Source: PCC-7336 sp039817825
Lineage (GTDB): Bacteria; Cyanobacteriota; Cyanobacteriia; Thermostichales; PCC-7336
Direction: 5' to 3'
Assembly (NCBI GenBank): GCA_039817825.1
Contig: JBCBVA010000001.1
Location: 103,476 to 167,475, forward strand
DNA: 64,000 nt
In this document: positions 26,532-35,748 of the stretch, one piece after another
Layout of the letters: each line of letters starts with the position of its first letter
How positions within the stretch are numbered: the stretch's first letter is position 1
Notes under the pieces: model-generated
What the model was told of the DNA's origin: nothing
The model's database searches: none
What the model saw: only the letters and a program-made list of their open reading frames with translations
Program-made: the position numbers and the translations under genes

Positions 26532-28349
26532 GTGCCTGTGGCTGAGAATAACGGTTGGCTTGGGCGGTCAGGACCATATGCATGGTGGCGGCCTGTGACG
26601 CGATGGGGACGCGCGCTGTGGCTGGGATTGGTGTGCGTTAGTCTAGCGGCTTGCAGCCTTTCGCCTGCAGCGATCGATCGCCCTTATTTACTGGAATCAA
26701 TCCTCGGCGATCCCTCAACGTTCAACTATTACCTCTCCAATGACAACACCACTCGAGTGGTGCTTGGCCCCACCCTGTCAGGGTTAACGCGCCTCAACAG
26801 CGACACCTTGGAGTGGGAGCCCGAACTGGCGGAGAGTTGGGAGGTATTTGACGATGGGTTGCGGCTTGTATTTACCCTGCGGCCCGATCTGAAGTGGTCG
26901 GATGGAGAACCGCTGACCGTTGAGGATGTGCGGTTTACGTTTGAGGATGTCATCTTCAACGATGCGATTGAAACCTCCAGCCGCAGCGTCATGGAAATTG
27001 GGGAAGCTCGGATTTTGCCTCAGCTGAGCGTTGTGGGCGATCGGCAACTGGAATTTCAACTGCCCGAGCCCTTTGCGCCCTTTTTGCAGGTGGTCGGTAC
27101 CCCCATCCTCCCTAAACATGTATTTGCTCGCGGCATCGAACAAACAGACTCGGATGGTTATCCTCTATTTCTCAAGCAATGGGGGTTGGATACCCCCGTT
27201 CGCCACCTCGTAAGCAGCGGTCCTTACGTCCTGTCGTCCTACGTTCCCGGTCAGCGGGTGGAGTACCGTCCCAACCCGCATTACTACCGCTCAGGGGACA
27301 ATGGAGAAACGCTACCCAAAACACAGCGATTTATTCGTCAGTTTGTCGCGTCTCAAGACAATCAACTGCTGCAGTTTCGCTCCGGCAGCTTGGACATTTA
27401 CACCCTGAGGGGGAGTGACTTTCAGTTGCTTAAGCGGGAGGAGGACAGCGGACAGTTTACGATTTACGATTTGGGGCCAACCCTGAACAACAGTTTTTTC
27501 TGCTTTAACCAATCCACAGGGCTGGATTCAGACCGAAACCCGTTAGTGGCCCCGGTGAAAAGTCGCTGGTTTAGGGATGTAAATTTCCGCCAAGCGGTAT
27601 CCTTTGCTGTCAATCGACAGCGATTAATCAATACGGTGTTACGCGGGCTGGGGGAACCTCAAATCTCTCCGATCTCTCCCGCCAATCCCTTTCACCTCAG
27701 CGCAGAGAATGGCCGCTTGCCCCTTTATCCCTACGATCCCGAGCGGGCCAAGCAACTGTTGTTAGATTCTGGATATACGTACAACAGCCGGGGACGGTTA
27801 CTCGATGCCGATGGCAACGAAGTGCGATTTACCCTCAATACGAATGTGGGCAATACGGCTCGCGAGGCGATGGCTGCGTCCATCGATGCCGATCTAAACC
27901 GTATAGGTATTACCGTAGATGTCTCGCTAATCGACTTTGGGATATTGGACCAGAAGCTGACCACAACCTTTGATTGGGAAGCCGTGATGTTGAGTTTGGG
28001 AGGAGGAGGAACGGAGCCCAATAGCGGAGCGAATGTCTGGCGCAGTACCGGTAATTTGCATTTGTGGAATCCGACTGGCCGGAACGGACAAGCGTTGGAA
28101 GGGCGGGAGGTAACCGACTGGGAGCGGGAGCTGGACGCAATTTTCAGCCAAGGGACTAAAGAACTAGAGTTCGATCGGCGTAAGGAACTCTACGATCGCT
28201 TCCAAATCATTGTGCAGGAGCAGCTTCCCCTGATCGGTACTGTCAATCCCCTCAGCCTAGTGGCGGTGCGCGATCGCGTTCTGGGGGCCGATCCCCGGCC
28301 GATTTTGGGTGAACTGTGGAATCTGGAGGAGCTGCAGGTGATTCCCTGA
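26532..28349 (+). CDS. ABC transporter peptide-binding lipoprotein (SBP family 5)
   Basis: Extracytoplasmic solute-binding protein of the oligopeptide/nickel class. The N-terminus has a hydrophobic stretch ending in the lipobox SLAAC near residue 41, so it is a lipoprotein. Family-5 features are LAESWEVFDDGLRLVFTLR, LKWSDGEPLTVEDVRFTFED, VRHLVSSGPYVL and FRQAVSFAVNRQRLI. The length of 605 aa is normal. The GTG at 26532 is the first start; a GTG at 26538 is equally possible. No permease or ATPase gene is adjacent, so the transporter must be assembled from genes elsewhere. Confidence 0.88.
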   Translation: MPVAENNGWLGRSGPYAWWRPVTRWGRALWLGLVCVSLAACSLSPAAIDRPYLLESILGDPSTFNYYLSNDNTTRVVLGPTLSGLTRLNSDTLEWEPELAESWEVFDDGLRLVFTLRPDLKWSDGEPLTVEDVRFTFEDVIFNDAIETSSRSVMEIGEARILPQLSVVGDRQLEFQLPEPFAPFLQVVGTPILPKHVFARGIEQTDSDGYPLFLKQWGLDTPVRHLVSSGPYVLSSYVPGQRVEYRPNPHYYRSGDNGETLPKTQRFIRQFVASQDNQLLQFRSGSLDIYTLRGSDFQLLKREEDSGQFTIYDLGPTLNNSFFCFNQSTGLDSDRNPLVAPVKSRWFRDVNFRQAVSFAVNRQRLINTVLRGLGEPQISPISPANPFHLSAENGRLPLYPYDPERAKQLLLDSGYTYNSRGRLLDADGNEVRFTLNTNVGNTAREAMAASIDADLNRIGITVDVSLIDFGILDQKLTTTFDWEAVMLSLGGGGTEPNSGANVWRSTGNLHLWNPTGRNGQALEGREVTDWERELDAIFSQGTKELEFDRRKELYDRFQIIVQEQLPLIGTVNPLSLVAVRDRVLGADPRPILGELWNLEELQVIP

Positions 28350-28435
28350 TGGAAAACGGCGATTGGGCTTGCACCGTCTGATTGTGAGAAGGGCGATCGC
28401 TGCTGCTCAGACTGCTCTCAGGCAACCCCTGTAGG

Positions 28436-29137
28436 ATGACCGCAGAGTCGTTGTTTCCCTGCCCCCCTTCCATGGTTGCCACTTCCAAAAAGCCTTTCAG
28501 TGGGATTGTCGATGCCGATGGCGTCTGCAAGCCGATGGGCACTCCTCCAGCCAAGTTGCGGACATTTCCCCAGCGCAATCCCTACCGCCTCTATCGCTTC
28601 CTCAGCGATCTGGATGACTTAGTAGAATCGGTCAAAGACGAGCGCACTCGCCTGCAAATCGGGGCCGAACTGGTGCGACGCCTGTTGGCCAGAGCAAGCT
28701 GGATTGGCGATACGTTGCCCATGCCGGATGAAGAAAAGGGATGGGCCGTCCATACGCTCTACAAAGAACCGGACTATCCATTTACCATTCAGACCGTGTC
28801 GTGGCTACCCGGTAGTCCTTCCCCCGTCCACAACCATGCCACCTGGAGTTTAGTGGCGCTCCTGGGGGACGAATCGGCGGGACGAGAGCGCAATCGGCTG
28901 TGGAAGCGAGTGGACGATCGCAGTCGCTTGGGCCACGCAGAGTTAGAGCTGGTGGAAGAGCGGCTGCTCTATCCCGGAGACATTATTGGATTTACTCCAG
29001 AGGCAATTCACAGTGTCGAGCAGGAGGCTGCCGAAGGCTCCTGGTTACCCACGTTTACCTTTAACGTTTACGGATTAACGGACTACCCCAATCGATTTGA
29101 GTACGATCCCGCCAATAATGGCGTCAAGAATTTTTAG
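28436..29137 (+). CDS. Cupin protein, cysteine-dioxygenase-like
   Basis: A 233-aa protein with a single cupin domain. The first metal-binding motif is SPVHNHATWS and the second is near PEAIHSVE; the spacing and the central LVALLGDESAGRERNRLW resemble cysteine dioxygenase/thiol dioxygenase relatives. It may oxidise a small thiol, but the substrate is not visible. The ATG at 28436 is used; an internal ATG at 28472 would remove 12 poorly conserved residues. It starts 86 bp after the peptide-binding lipoprotein. A perfect 7-bp hairpin (TAGAGGG/CCCTCTA, 29135-29151) overlaps the stop codon and may weakly terminate transcription. Confidence 0.65.
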   Translation: MTAESLFPCPPSMVATSKKPFSGIVDADGVCKPMGTPPAKLRTFPQRNPYRLYRFLSDLDDLVESVKDERTRLQIGAELVRRLLARASWIGDTLPMPDEEKGWAVHTLYKEPDYPFTIQTVSWLPGSPSPVHNHATWSLVALLGDESAGRERNRLWKRVDDRSRLGHAELELVEERLLYPGDIIGFTPEAIHSVEQEAAEGSWLPTFTFNVYGLTDYPNRFEYDPANNGVKNF

Positions 29138-29212
29138 AGGGATACCCTCTATTCCCTATCAGCTCGCTCAACCTCACCCATGAGTGGGGGGAGATCGGAG
29201 TTAGTAGGTAGT

Positions 29213-29276
29213 GTTCTGGGATAGATGGTTCTGGACTGGATGTAAGTTCTGGGATGGATAGTTCTGGGATAGGTTA
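29213..29276. repeat. Four imperfect 15-18-bp tandem repeats
   Basis: Units begin GTTCTGGGATAGATG (29213), GTTCTGGACTGGATG (29228), GTTCTGGGATGGATA (29246) and GTTCTGGGATAGGTT (29261). They lie immediately upstream of the helicase gene at 29301, covering its likely promoter. Confidence 0.75.
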
Positions 29277-29300
29277 GATCTGCAGGATTCTGACAGGTAG

Positions 29301-31586
29301 TTGACTGCCAAGCTTTCTATTACAGGTGTTCCTCCCGAGCGGCTGGCCGCGCTCGAGCCGATTCGCTCGCAACTGCGATACAAACAGCGGGTGTTGGCAG
29401 ACTGGTCAGGGGGGCCGATGGCGGTGTCGGCTGTGCCGGGGGCGGGCAAATCCACCGGGATGGCGGGAGGAGCGGCGATCGCGATTGCCATCCACCAACT
29501 ACACCGCAACAAGCAACTGTTAGTGGTCACCTTCACCCGCTCGGCGGCGGCCCAAATTCGCAATAAAATTCGCCATCACCTACAGACGCTGAAGCTACCC
29601 ATGGGTGGCTTTTCCGTTTACACCATTCACGGTCTCAGCTTGGCGATCGCCCACCAGCACCCTGACCTCTCGGGGATCGACGAAACCATTGCCGTCCTAT
29701 CCGAAGGAGAAAAGCGACGCATCATTGCCAAAGCCTGCGAGCGCTGGATCGATGACAATCCCAGGCTATTTCAAGAACTGCTGGAGGGGGGAGGGTTTGA
29801 TGGAGAGGAGAGCGAGCGGCAGCGGCGGGTGACGGTACTGCGTTCTGAAATTTTGCCGGACATTGCCCGCACCCTGATCCCCGAAGCGAAAAGTTCCGAT
29901 CTCGATCCCGATAACCTGCTCGACATTGCCCGCATTCCTGTCATGCAATCATCCGGTGCCGGAGAGTTAGCAGAAGACGAAGACTGGCTATTACCGCACT
30001 ATCCTGTCTTGGAGATTGCCGCCCAACTCTACCATCAGTACGAACTGATTCGGCAGGAGCGTAACCGGATCGATTACGACGACATGACCCGATCGGCGCT
30101 ACGAGTATTGGCCCATCCTGTGGTACGAGAGCAGTGGCAGCAGCAAGTCTTTGCCGTGTTCGAAGATGAGGCACAAGATTCCAGTTTGCAGCAACAGCAA
30201 CTGCTGGAGATCTTGGCCCGCGATCCCGTCACCGATCGGGTGAACTTCGTCCGAGTCGGAGATTCTAATCAAGCCATTAACTCCACCTTCACCCCCGCCG
30301 ATCCGTATTTTTTTCGCACCTTTGCCGATCGCTGTCGCCAATCGGGCAGCTTCCACGAGATGACCGAGGCAGGACGCAGCAATATCGAGATCATCGATGC
30401 TGCCAATCGATTGCATCGCCAAGCCAATCAACTGCGGGATTGGGGAACGAGTCAGCCCTTCCGCATTCAAGACATTCAACCGGTTCCCATCGGCGATCCC
30501 CAAACCAATGCCAACCCCGATGGGCCGGGGGTAGAACTGCATACTCCCAGCGATATTCAGGCTGAAGCCAGCTTAATTGCCGAGCGAGCCACCCAGCTTC
30601 TGAACGCCAATCCCAAAACCAATGCCGCCGTCTTAGTTCGCTACAAATCCCAAGTTCAGTTTCTCTACCGCCACCTCAAGTCGGTGGCAAAATCCGCCGG
30701 ATTTCACCTCTATGACGCCGGCCAAACGGGACGGCGATCGCAAGTACCCATTGAGCTACTCGCCCTCATGCAATGGCTCAACCGCCCCCACTCGCCGCAG
30801 TACCTGCGCGGAGCCTTAGAGATCTTGCACGACCGTGCAATTATTCCCAAGCTAAACTACAGCCGTCTATCCGGCATCCCCGAACAATTTCTCTATCCCG
30901 GGCCGCTGGCCCCCGAGTTGGACACCACCGAACTCGCCGTTCAAAACCTGTGTCGCAGTTTACTCAAAGCCAGTCTGGAGCTAACGCCGACAGCTCTGCC
31001 AACGTTTCTGGCTTTGGCATTGCGCTACGACGCCAATGAGTTAGCCACCACCGATAAATTAGGCGATCGGATTGCTCGCCAAGCGGGATCTGCTCCTCTG
31101 CTCAAACAAGCTGTGGAGGTGTTGCTGGAAATTGTGGCCGATGCGGATTTTTCCCCGCTGGAAGCCGATGCCGATTCCCTCTATACCCGCAGCAATCAGC
31201 TCACCCTCATGACCCTGCACAGTGCAAAGGGACTGGACTGGGATTACGTGTTCTTGCCATTCGTCCATCAGCGGACGTTTCCGGGAGATGCGAAAGCCTT
31301 TGTGCCTCAAGGGCACCGCTTTATTGGAGAATTTAATTTGACGGATGTGGCCCGAGCGCAGTTGCGGGCTCACCTCCACGGACAAGCGATCCCCGATATT
31401 TTGACGGCCCAACAGCAAGCCCACCAGCTTAAAGGGGCAGAAGAGCTAAGATTGCTATATGTCGGCATGACCCGAGCCAAACGGTTACTGCATGTCAGTG
31501 CGGCCCTTGAAGCGCCATTCACCTGGTCGACAATCGCCAATCTTTCCCCTCAGCCCAAGTGTCCGCTGTTGCAGTCATGCCTGTGA
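29301..31586 (+). CDS. UvrD/Rep-family (SF1) DNA helicase
   Basis: Superfamily 1 ATP-dependent helicase, 761 aa. Visible motifs are the Walker A AVPGAGKST near residue 46, motif Ia VVTFTRSAAAQIRNKI, the Walker B DEAQD (VFEDEAQDSS), motif III VGDSNQAI, motif V LMTLHSAKGLDWDYV, and motif VI LLYVGMTRAK. The start is uncertain: the TTG at 29301 is the earliest plausible codon (weak AGGTAG upstream), and no ATG precedes the Walker A motif by enough. It is shorter than PcrA/UvrD and lacks a clear C-terminal nuclease, so it is neither RecB nor AddA. A repair role is inferred. Confidence 0.88.
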   Translation: MTAKLSITGVPPERLAALEPIRSQLRYKQRVLADWSGGPMAVSAVPGAGKSTGMAGGAAIAIAIHQLHRNKQLLVVTFTRSAAAQIRNKIRHHLQTLKLPMGGFSVYTIHGLSLAIAHQHPDLSGIDETIAVLSEGEKRRIIAKACERWIDDNPRLFQELLEGGGFDGEESERQRRVTVLRSEILPDIARTLIPEAKSSDLDPDNLLDIARIPVMQSSGAGELAEDEDWLLPHYPVLEIAAQLYHQYELIRQERNRIDYDDMTRSALRVLAHPVVREQWQQQVFAVFEDEAQDSSLQQQQLLEILARDPVTDRVNFVRVGDSNQAINSTFTPADPYFFRTFADRCRQSGSFHEMTEAGRSNIEIIDAANRLHRQANQLRDWGTSQPFRIQDIQPVPIGDPQTNANPDGPGVELHTPSDIQAEASLIAERATQLLNANPKTNAAVLVRYKSQVQFLYRHLKSVAKSAGFHLYDAGQTGRRSQVPIELLALMQWLNRPHSPQYLRGALEILHDRAIIPKLNYSRLSGIPEQFLYPGPLAPELDTTELAVQNLCRSLLKASLELTPTALPTFLALALRYDANELATTDKLGDRIARQAGSAPLLKQAVEVLLEIVADADFSPLEADADSLYTRSNQLTLMTLHSAKGLDWDYVFLPFVHQRTFPGDAKAFVPQGHRFIGEFNLTDVARAQLRAHLHGQAIPDILTAQQQAHQLKGAEELRLLYVGMTRAKRLLHVSAALEAPFTWSTIANLSPQPKCPLLQSCL

Positions 31587-31703
31587 CTGGTGATGGGTCA
31601 GACTTGATTCGAGAGATATCATCAACCATCGCGTGCCTTACAGCCAGCCGGAAAGAGAGCCATCACCAATAATCACGTCTACGTTGACAGAACGCTATAT
31701 CTG

Positions 31704-32741
31704 CTAGCCCAGCAAAATGCGTAAATCCTGCAAAACATCATCCGCGAGAACGTAGCGCGATCGCCAATCTTGCTGCACCATGTCAGCCAATATTCTGGCC
31801 AATCCCGGTTGAATGGAATATCCGTTCAGGGGCACGGGACCGTCGGCTTTGCCCCCATGTAGGTGATAAGCGGGAATTCCCGTGAGCATCTCGAGAGCCA
31901 CAATGCCCAGAGCGTACAGATCGCTATTGAGACGGGGATACCCTTGCATCTGTTCGGGGGAAGAGTAGCCCCGCGAGCCAATCACGGTGGAACGTCGCCC
32001 CCACTGCCCTATCAACTGTTTAGCGGCACCAAAATCAATCAGACAAAAGTGCCGGGTATTCGCATCCAAGATGACATTAGACGGTTTGATGTCTCGGTGA
32101 ATGACGCCGCGATCGTGGATAAACTGCAAGACCGACAGCATGTGTTGCAAAAACTCGATGGTACGATCTTCCGACCAGCGACGGCCTGCCTGCAATAGCT
32201 GTTGAACCGAATGTCCTTCCAGAAACGTTTGGACGATGTAGAATCCTCCATCAGCTTCGAAGGAATCGAGAAACTCAGGAATTTGCGGGTGCTCTCCCAA
32301 CTGGGCTAACAGCCGAGCTTCCCGACGCAAAAATCGTTCTTGCGCTTGGGCCATTTCCCCATCGTGCTGTTCTAGTTTCAGTTGCTTAATGACACATTTG
32401 GGGCGATCGGGGTCAAGAGTATCGCAGGCTAAATAGGTATTGCCAAATCCACCTTTGGTGATGCTTTGGAGAATTTGGTAGCGATGGACATTCGGGGAGG
32501 AGATTTTAGGGGCGGAGGCATTGGGGGAAGATTGCAGGTGGAGATCGTCATTCCCGGAACTGTTACTTCCGGGGCTGTTATGTCTGGCCATCTCGCTGGC
32601 TCCATGTCCCTGCCGCGATACTGCACGCTTGATTTTCCAGCTATTGGCATCAAACGAACGATACAGCAGCGAGTGAGGCGGTAACGTTGGCGAGGCGGCC
32701 TGGCTGGGTAAATAGGGGATTGTGGGAGATTCTAAAATCAT
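31704..32741 (-). CDS. Serine/threonine protein kinase
   Basis: Hanks-type kinase, 345 aa. An N-terminal region of about 85 residues with low complexity precedes the kinase domain, which starts YQILQSITKGGFGNTYLACD. It has VIKQLKL (ATP Lys), VIHRDIKPSNVILD (catalytic loop), LIDFGAAKQL (DFG) and GSRGYSSPEQM (P+1 region), and ends close to LQDLRILLG. There is no transmembrane sensor, so it is cytoplasmic. A WD40-protein gene lies 430 bp upstream on the same strand; kinase-WD40 fusions are common in cyanobacteria, so the two may work together, but the gap argues against a tight operon. Confidence 0.92.
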   Translation of the reverse strand: MILESPTIPYLPSQAASPTLPPHSLLYRSFDANSWKIKRAVSRQGHGASEMARHNSPGSNSSGNDDLHLQSSPNASAPKISSPNVHRYQILQSITKGGFGNTYLACDTLDPDRPKCVIKQLKLEQHDGEMAQAQERFLRREARLLAQLGEHPQIPEFLDSFEADGGFYIVQTFLEGHSVQQLLQAGRRWSEDRTIEFLQHMLSVLQFIHDRGVIHRDIKPSNVILDANTRHFCLIDFGAAKQLIGQWGRRSTVIGSRGYSSPEQMQGYPRLNSDLYALGIVALEMLTGIPAYHLHGGKADGPVPLNGYSIQPGLARILADMVQQDWRSRYVLADDVLQDLRILLG

Positions 32742-33173
32742 TGACTCATATGGCGTCAGGCAAACCGCAAGGCAGAGGTCTCAAATGGGCCTAGGAACTT
32801 TCCGGCTCCCTCAAACTAAGGGGGATTGGCTCTAGCAAAATCGATGATTGAGGCTTTGGAAAGGTGGTGACTTTAACAATCGCGCTCATCCCCTCGCTGC
32901 TCGAATGAGTAGATGCAACAGCCTCAAAAATTGAAGCGAGACACCGTTGAGGCGAGAAACTGTTGAGGCGAGACAATCGCAGTCTTGCCACACTAGCCGC
33001 CCATTCTCAAACTGTGGCTGTATTGTGCCAGTGTTCCCAGCTAGGAGAACGGTGACAACGTTTGCCGCTGCTTCTTTGCTTGTGGTGTCTAACGCAGCTA
33101 AATCTCGAAACAAGTCAAAACTCGTGACAAAGTTCAATCTCGTAACAAGTCCAATCTCGTAACCAGGCCCAAT
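32742..33173. other. Intergenic region between WD40 and kinase genes
   Basis: 432 bp without a gene. It holds the kinase promoter (not recognised) and a set of 17-18-bp repeats at 33104-33173. Confidence 0.5.
33104..33173. repeat. Four 17-18-bp tandem repeats
   Basis: Units CTCGAAACAAGTCAAAA (33104), CTCGTGACAAAGTTCAAT (33121), CTCGTAACAAGTCCAAT (33139) and CTCGTAACCAGGCCCAAT (33156). The array ends exactly where the WD40 gene's stop codon begins, on its 3' side. Confidence 0.8.
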
Positions 33174-34814
33174 CTAATGATGCAAGGGAATTGTGCCACC
33201 CAGGTCTTGATATCCGTACAGGCTACACACTCGGGAGGCACTGCGAGCTGACGCTGACTGAGTTTCGTTAAGTGCAGGGTGGTACTGAAGGCGATCGCAG
33301 GCGATGTGCAGCCAATGTTGCCAGCGATCGCTATGGTGTTCGGTGTCTGCGGGGGCATCATCCAATTCGCGCAAATCCCACAGCCGAACGACCCCCAAGC
33401 GAGTCCCGCATATCATCCAATTCCCACAGGGGGAGACTGCCGCTGCAGTAATTGGATCTGTATCTTCCCCTTGCAATTGGCGATGGACCCGTCCGGAGCT
33501 ATCCCACTGGGTGCTCCCCGCATTACCGCTACTGGTGACAACCTGCCGATTTGCGAGCGGTATGGCGGCGGTAATCGGTTGAGATGCTGCTTGCCAGCGA
33601 TGTTGAGTGCCGCTCCCCATCGACTGCACCCATAGCTCTCCCTTGCGCGATCCGCAAACAAGCCGCTCGCCATTGCGATCAATACTGAGGCTCGCGATCG
33701 CTCCCATGCGGGTATCAAAGCTGCGTTCCAACTGTCCCGTGCGCCAGTCCCAAAGGTGGACACGTCCGTCGCTCCCCCCTCCGATCAACCATCGATCGTG
33801 CGGCTCGAACTGCAACGCTCGAATCAGGGTTTGGGGACTCTGGGCCTGATATCCGTCAATCCGCTCCTCACCTCCCAGATGATTGTTTCCTTGGTGAATC
33901 TGTTCTGGATATCCCTGGGTGTGCAGTCCCTGAATGTGGAGCTCTTCCCCTCGGTGTGCCATCTCTAGCGCTCTGGCTTGAAATTCAGGCATGGACTGAA
34001 ATTGAGGAAGGGACTGACGCGAGGTACTGTAGGTATCCATGGGCCAGAGATGGACAACAAAATCGGTTCCCGAACTGGCAATGCGATCGCCTTCGGGAGA
34101 TACGGCTACTGAGAGCACAGCCCCTTCGTGACAAAACTGCTGCGAGCCGATGGGAGTGCCTTCTAATGTCCACACATTGACGCTGCCATCGCTTCCTCCG
34201 GTGACAACGATCTGACCGCTGGGGCCGAAAGCAATCGAGCGCACCGCCGCAAATTCGTACGCTTGCCACTGATGTCGGACTCGCCCTGCACGGTCCAGCA
34301 GTACCACAGTTCCTTGTCCGCAGGCCACTGCTGCCCATTGATTGTTTGGGCTGATGGCCAACCCTTCTATGCCTCCCAAGCCCAGGGCCACAAATCCCCG
34401 TTCGCGGGCTCCCTCAACGGCGTGATGCAACCGGGCTGCTGTATTGTCTGGAACGGTTCGCTTGCAACTGAGGTGGGTGCCCACCGCCTGAATAGCTGCG
34501 ATCAGCTCTGCCGTATTGGATGCTGGCTGGTGGTTGTTCGTGGTTCGGCTTGTCTCGGAGGATGGGCGGACCGGATGGTTGGGTTGGGACGGCCGATCGT
34601 TGGCAGGCGCTCGGGACAATAGTTCTGCCGCCTGTTCCCATTCTTGCTCGTCGCTGAGGCGGATAAAGTCGTGGAGGTCAGACGGTAAGTGAGACCAGTC
34701 TTGAGGGGACAGAGTGCGAGCGACCTGCAATAACTCTCCGGTTAACAGTCGTTCTGGTCCTGGAGATTCCTTCCACTGCTGCCATTGTTCAAGCAATTGT
34801 TCGATGGCGTTCAT
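33174..34814 (-). CDS. WD40-repeat protein
   Basis: About 546 aa. The first 90 residues are helical and acidic (MNAIEQLLEQWQQW, LLTGELLQVARTLS) with no known domain. From about residue 140 there are at least six WD40-like blades: AISPNNQWAAVACGQGTVVLLD, then SIAFGPSGQIVVTGGSDGSVNVW, SVAVSPEGDRIASSG, RALQFEPHDRWLIGGGSDGRVHLW, SLSIDRNGERLVCGS and AAVSPCGNWMICGT. It ends with a segment typical of cyanobacterial WD40 proteins (HWLHIACDRLQYHP). It is a likely protein-interaction scaffold in the cytoplasm. I prefer the ATG at 34814 over a GTG at 34832. Confidence 0.85.
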   Translation of the reverse strand: MNAIEQLLEQWQQWKESPGPERLLTGELLQVARTLSPQDWSHLPSDLHDFIRLSDEQEWEQAAELLSRAPANDRPSQPNHPVRPSSETSRTTNNHQPASNTAELIAAIQAVGTHLSCKRTVPDNTAARLHHAVEGARERGFVALGLGGIEGLAISPNNQWAAVACGQGTVVLLDRAGRVRHQWQAYEFAAVRSIAFGPSGQIVVTGGSDGSVNVWTLEGTPIGSQQFCHEGAVLSVAVSPEGDRIASSGTDFVVHLWPMDTYSTSRQSLPQFQSMPEFQARALEMAHRGEELHIQGLHTQGYPEQIHQGNNHLGGEERIDGYQAQSPQTLIRALQFEPHDRWLIGGGSDGRVHLWDWRTGQLERSFDTRMGAIASLSIDRNGERLVCGSRKGELWVQSMGSGTQHRWQAASQPITAAIPLANRQVVTSSGNAGSTQWDSSGRVHRQLQGEDTDPITAAAVSPCGNWMICGTRLGVVRLWDLRELDDAPADTEHHSDRWQHWLHIACDRLQYHPALNETQSASARSASRVCSLYGYQDLGGTIPLHH

Positions 34815-34871
34815 GCTGTTCTCAAGTATCACCTTTTACAAGAACTGTACCCATTGAGGGAACGGCTACTT

Positions 34872-35053
34872 CGTTCTTTGTCACTGGTCATTCGTCCTTT
34901 GTCATTCGTCCTTCGTCATTTGTTCTTCATGCTGAACGAAAAGCAATGACCAATGACTCAGTTTTCCTTTGTTCTTTTTCCTTTTCGGTGAGCGAAAACT
35001 AATAATTAATGACCCGTGACCAATGACCAGTGACTAATGACCAGTGACCAATC
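34872..35053. repeat. Heptamer repeat array 1 (STRR), inverted halves
   Basis: The left half is built of GTCATTC/GTCCTTC/GTCATTT heptamers; the right half (from about 34990) is CCAATGA/CCAGTGA heptamers, their complement. Such short tandem heptamers are a known feature of cyanobacterial genomes. The two halves could fold into a large hairpin. It lies between the start of the WD40 gene and the end of the metal-sensor gene. Confidence 0.85.
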
Positions 35054-35059
35054 GCCCCC

Positions 35060-35509
35060 CTACCGAATAAACCGATCCAACGCCCGCCTCAGCTCATCCA
35101 ACTCAACCTTAATATCCCCACTCTCCGCTGCATGAGCAATGCACTCCGTAATGTGATCGTCCAGCACTAGCCTTGCCACCCGATCCAGCGCTCCTCGTAC
35201 GGCTGCAATCTGAAGTAGTACATCGGGACATGGTTGCTGCTGCTGGATCATGGAGCGGATGCCTCGCACGTGGCCTTCGATACGGGAGAGGCGGTTCATC
35301 AATTTTCGTTGGGCTTCGGGATCGTGAATGTGAGGGTGGGCCTTGGAGTGGGTGGGGAATTGGCTTCTGTCTGCTGGAACGGGGATAGACGCCAACAACC
35401 GATCGTCTAGTACGTCGGCGTGAGTGTCAGGATCTGCGTCTAGATTTGCTTCTAAGCGATCGCTCGCAGATTCGTTGGGGGAGTTTGAGGCTGGGGAGGA
35501 GGTGGCCAT
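35060..35509 (-). CDS. CsoR/RcnR-family metal sensor, InrS-like
   Basis: A 149-aa all-helical repressor. After a variable N-terminal region (about 45 residues) comes a His-rich stretch (HSKAHPHIHDPE), then the DUF156 core RLSRIEGHVRGIRSMI. The metal ligands are visible: Cys in QQPCPDV, and His and Cys in LDDHITEC, the Cys-His-Cys set of CsoR. The extra N-terminal histidines match the nickel sensor InrS of cyanobacteria better than the copper sensor CsoR. In the family, metal binding releases the repressor from DNA. A candidate operator lies 50 bp upstream (35560-35574). No metal exporter is adjacent, so the other targets are elsewhere. Confidence 0.82.
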   Translation of the reverse strand: MATSSPASNSPNESASDRLEANLDADPDTHADVLDDRLLASIPVPADRSQFPTHSKAHPHIHDPEAQRKLMNRLSRIEGHVRGIRSMIQQQQPCPDVLLQIAAVRGALDRVARLVLDDHITECIAHAAESGDIKVELDELRRALDRFIR

Positions 35510-35559
35510 AGTTGCAATGCAAAGCGGGTGATCTGGTGGGCTCTCATCCTAACTGAGTT

Positions 35560-35574
35560 CAGTGGGGGGCAGTA
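35560..35574. promoter_or_regulatory. Candidate InrS/RcnR operator
   Basis: CAGTGGGGGGCAGTA. The RcnR-type consensus is TACT-G6-N-AGTA; this site keeps the G6 tract, the right half AGTA and two of the four left-half bases. It overlaps the expected -35 region of the sensor gene: a -10-like TAGGAT is on the minus strand at 35551-35546. Autoregulation is inferred. Confidence 0.6.
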
Positions 35575-35748
35575 GGACGTTTTGGGGTCAGCGGAAACGA
35601 CCCGAGCAATATCGTCGTACTGACATGTCAAATCAGCCAGAGACCTTGACGAGATCGCTAGCGTTTCCTCTAGTAAAAGTGGACAACAAGTGGAGCTTAG
35701 GACCTCTCTAAGCACTCCGAGATCCTTTCGCTCTAGAGCCCGGCTCGC

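Noticed and set aside
34872..35053. CRISPR-like array
   Set aside because: The units are 7-bp heptamers without spacers and no cas genes are present; this is the cyanobacterial heptamer repeat type.
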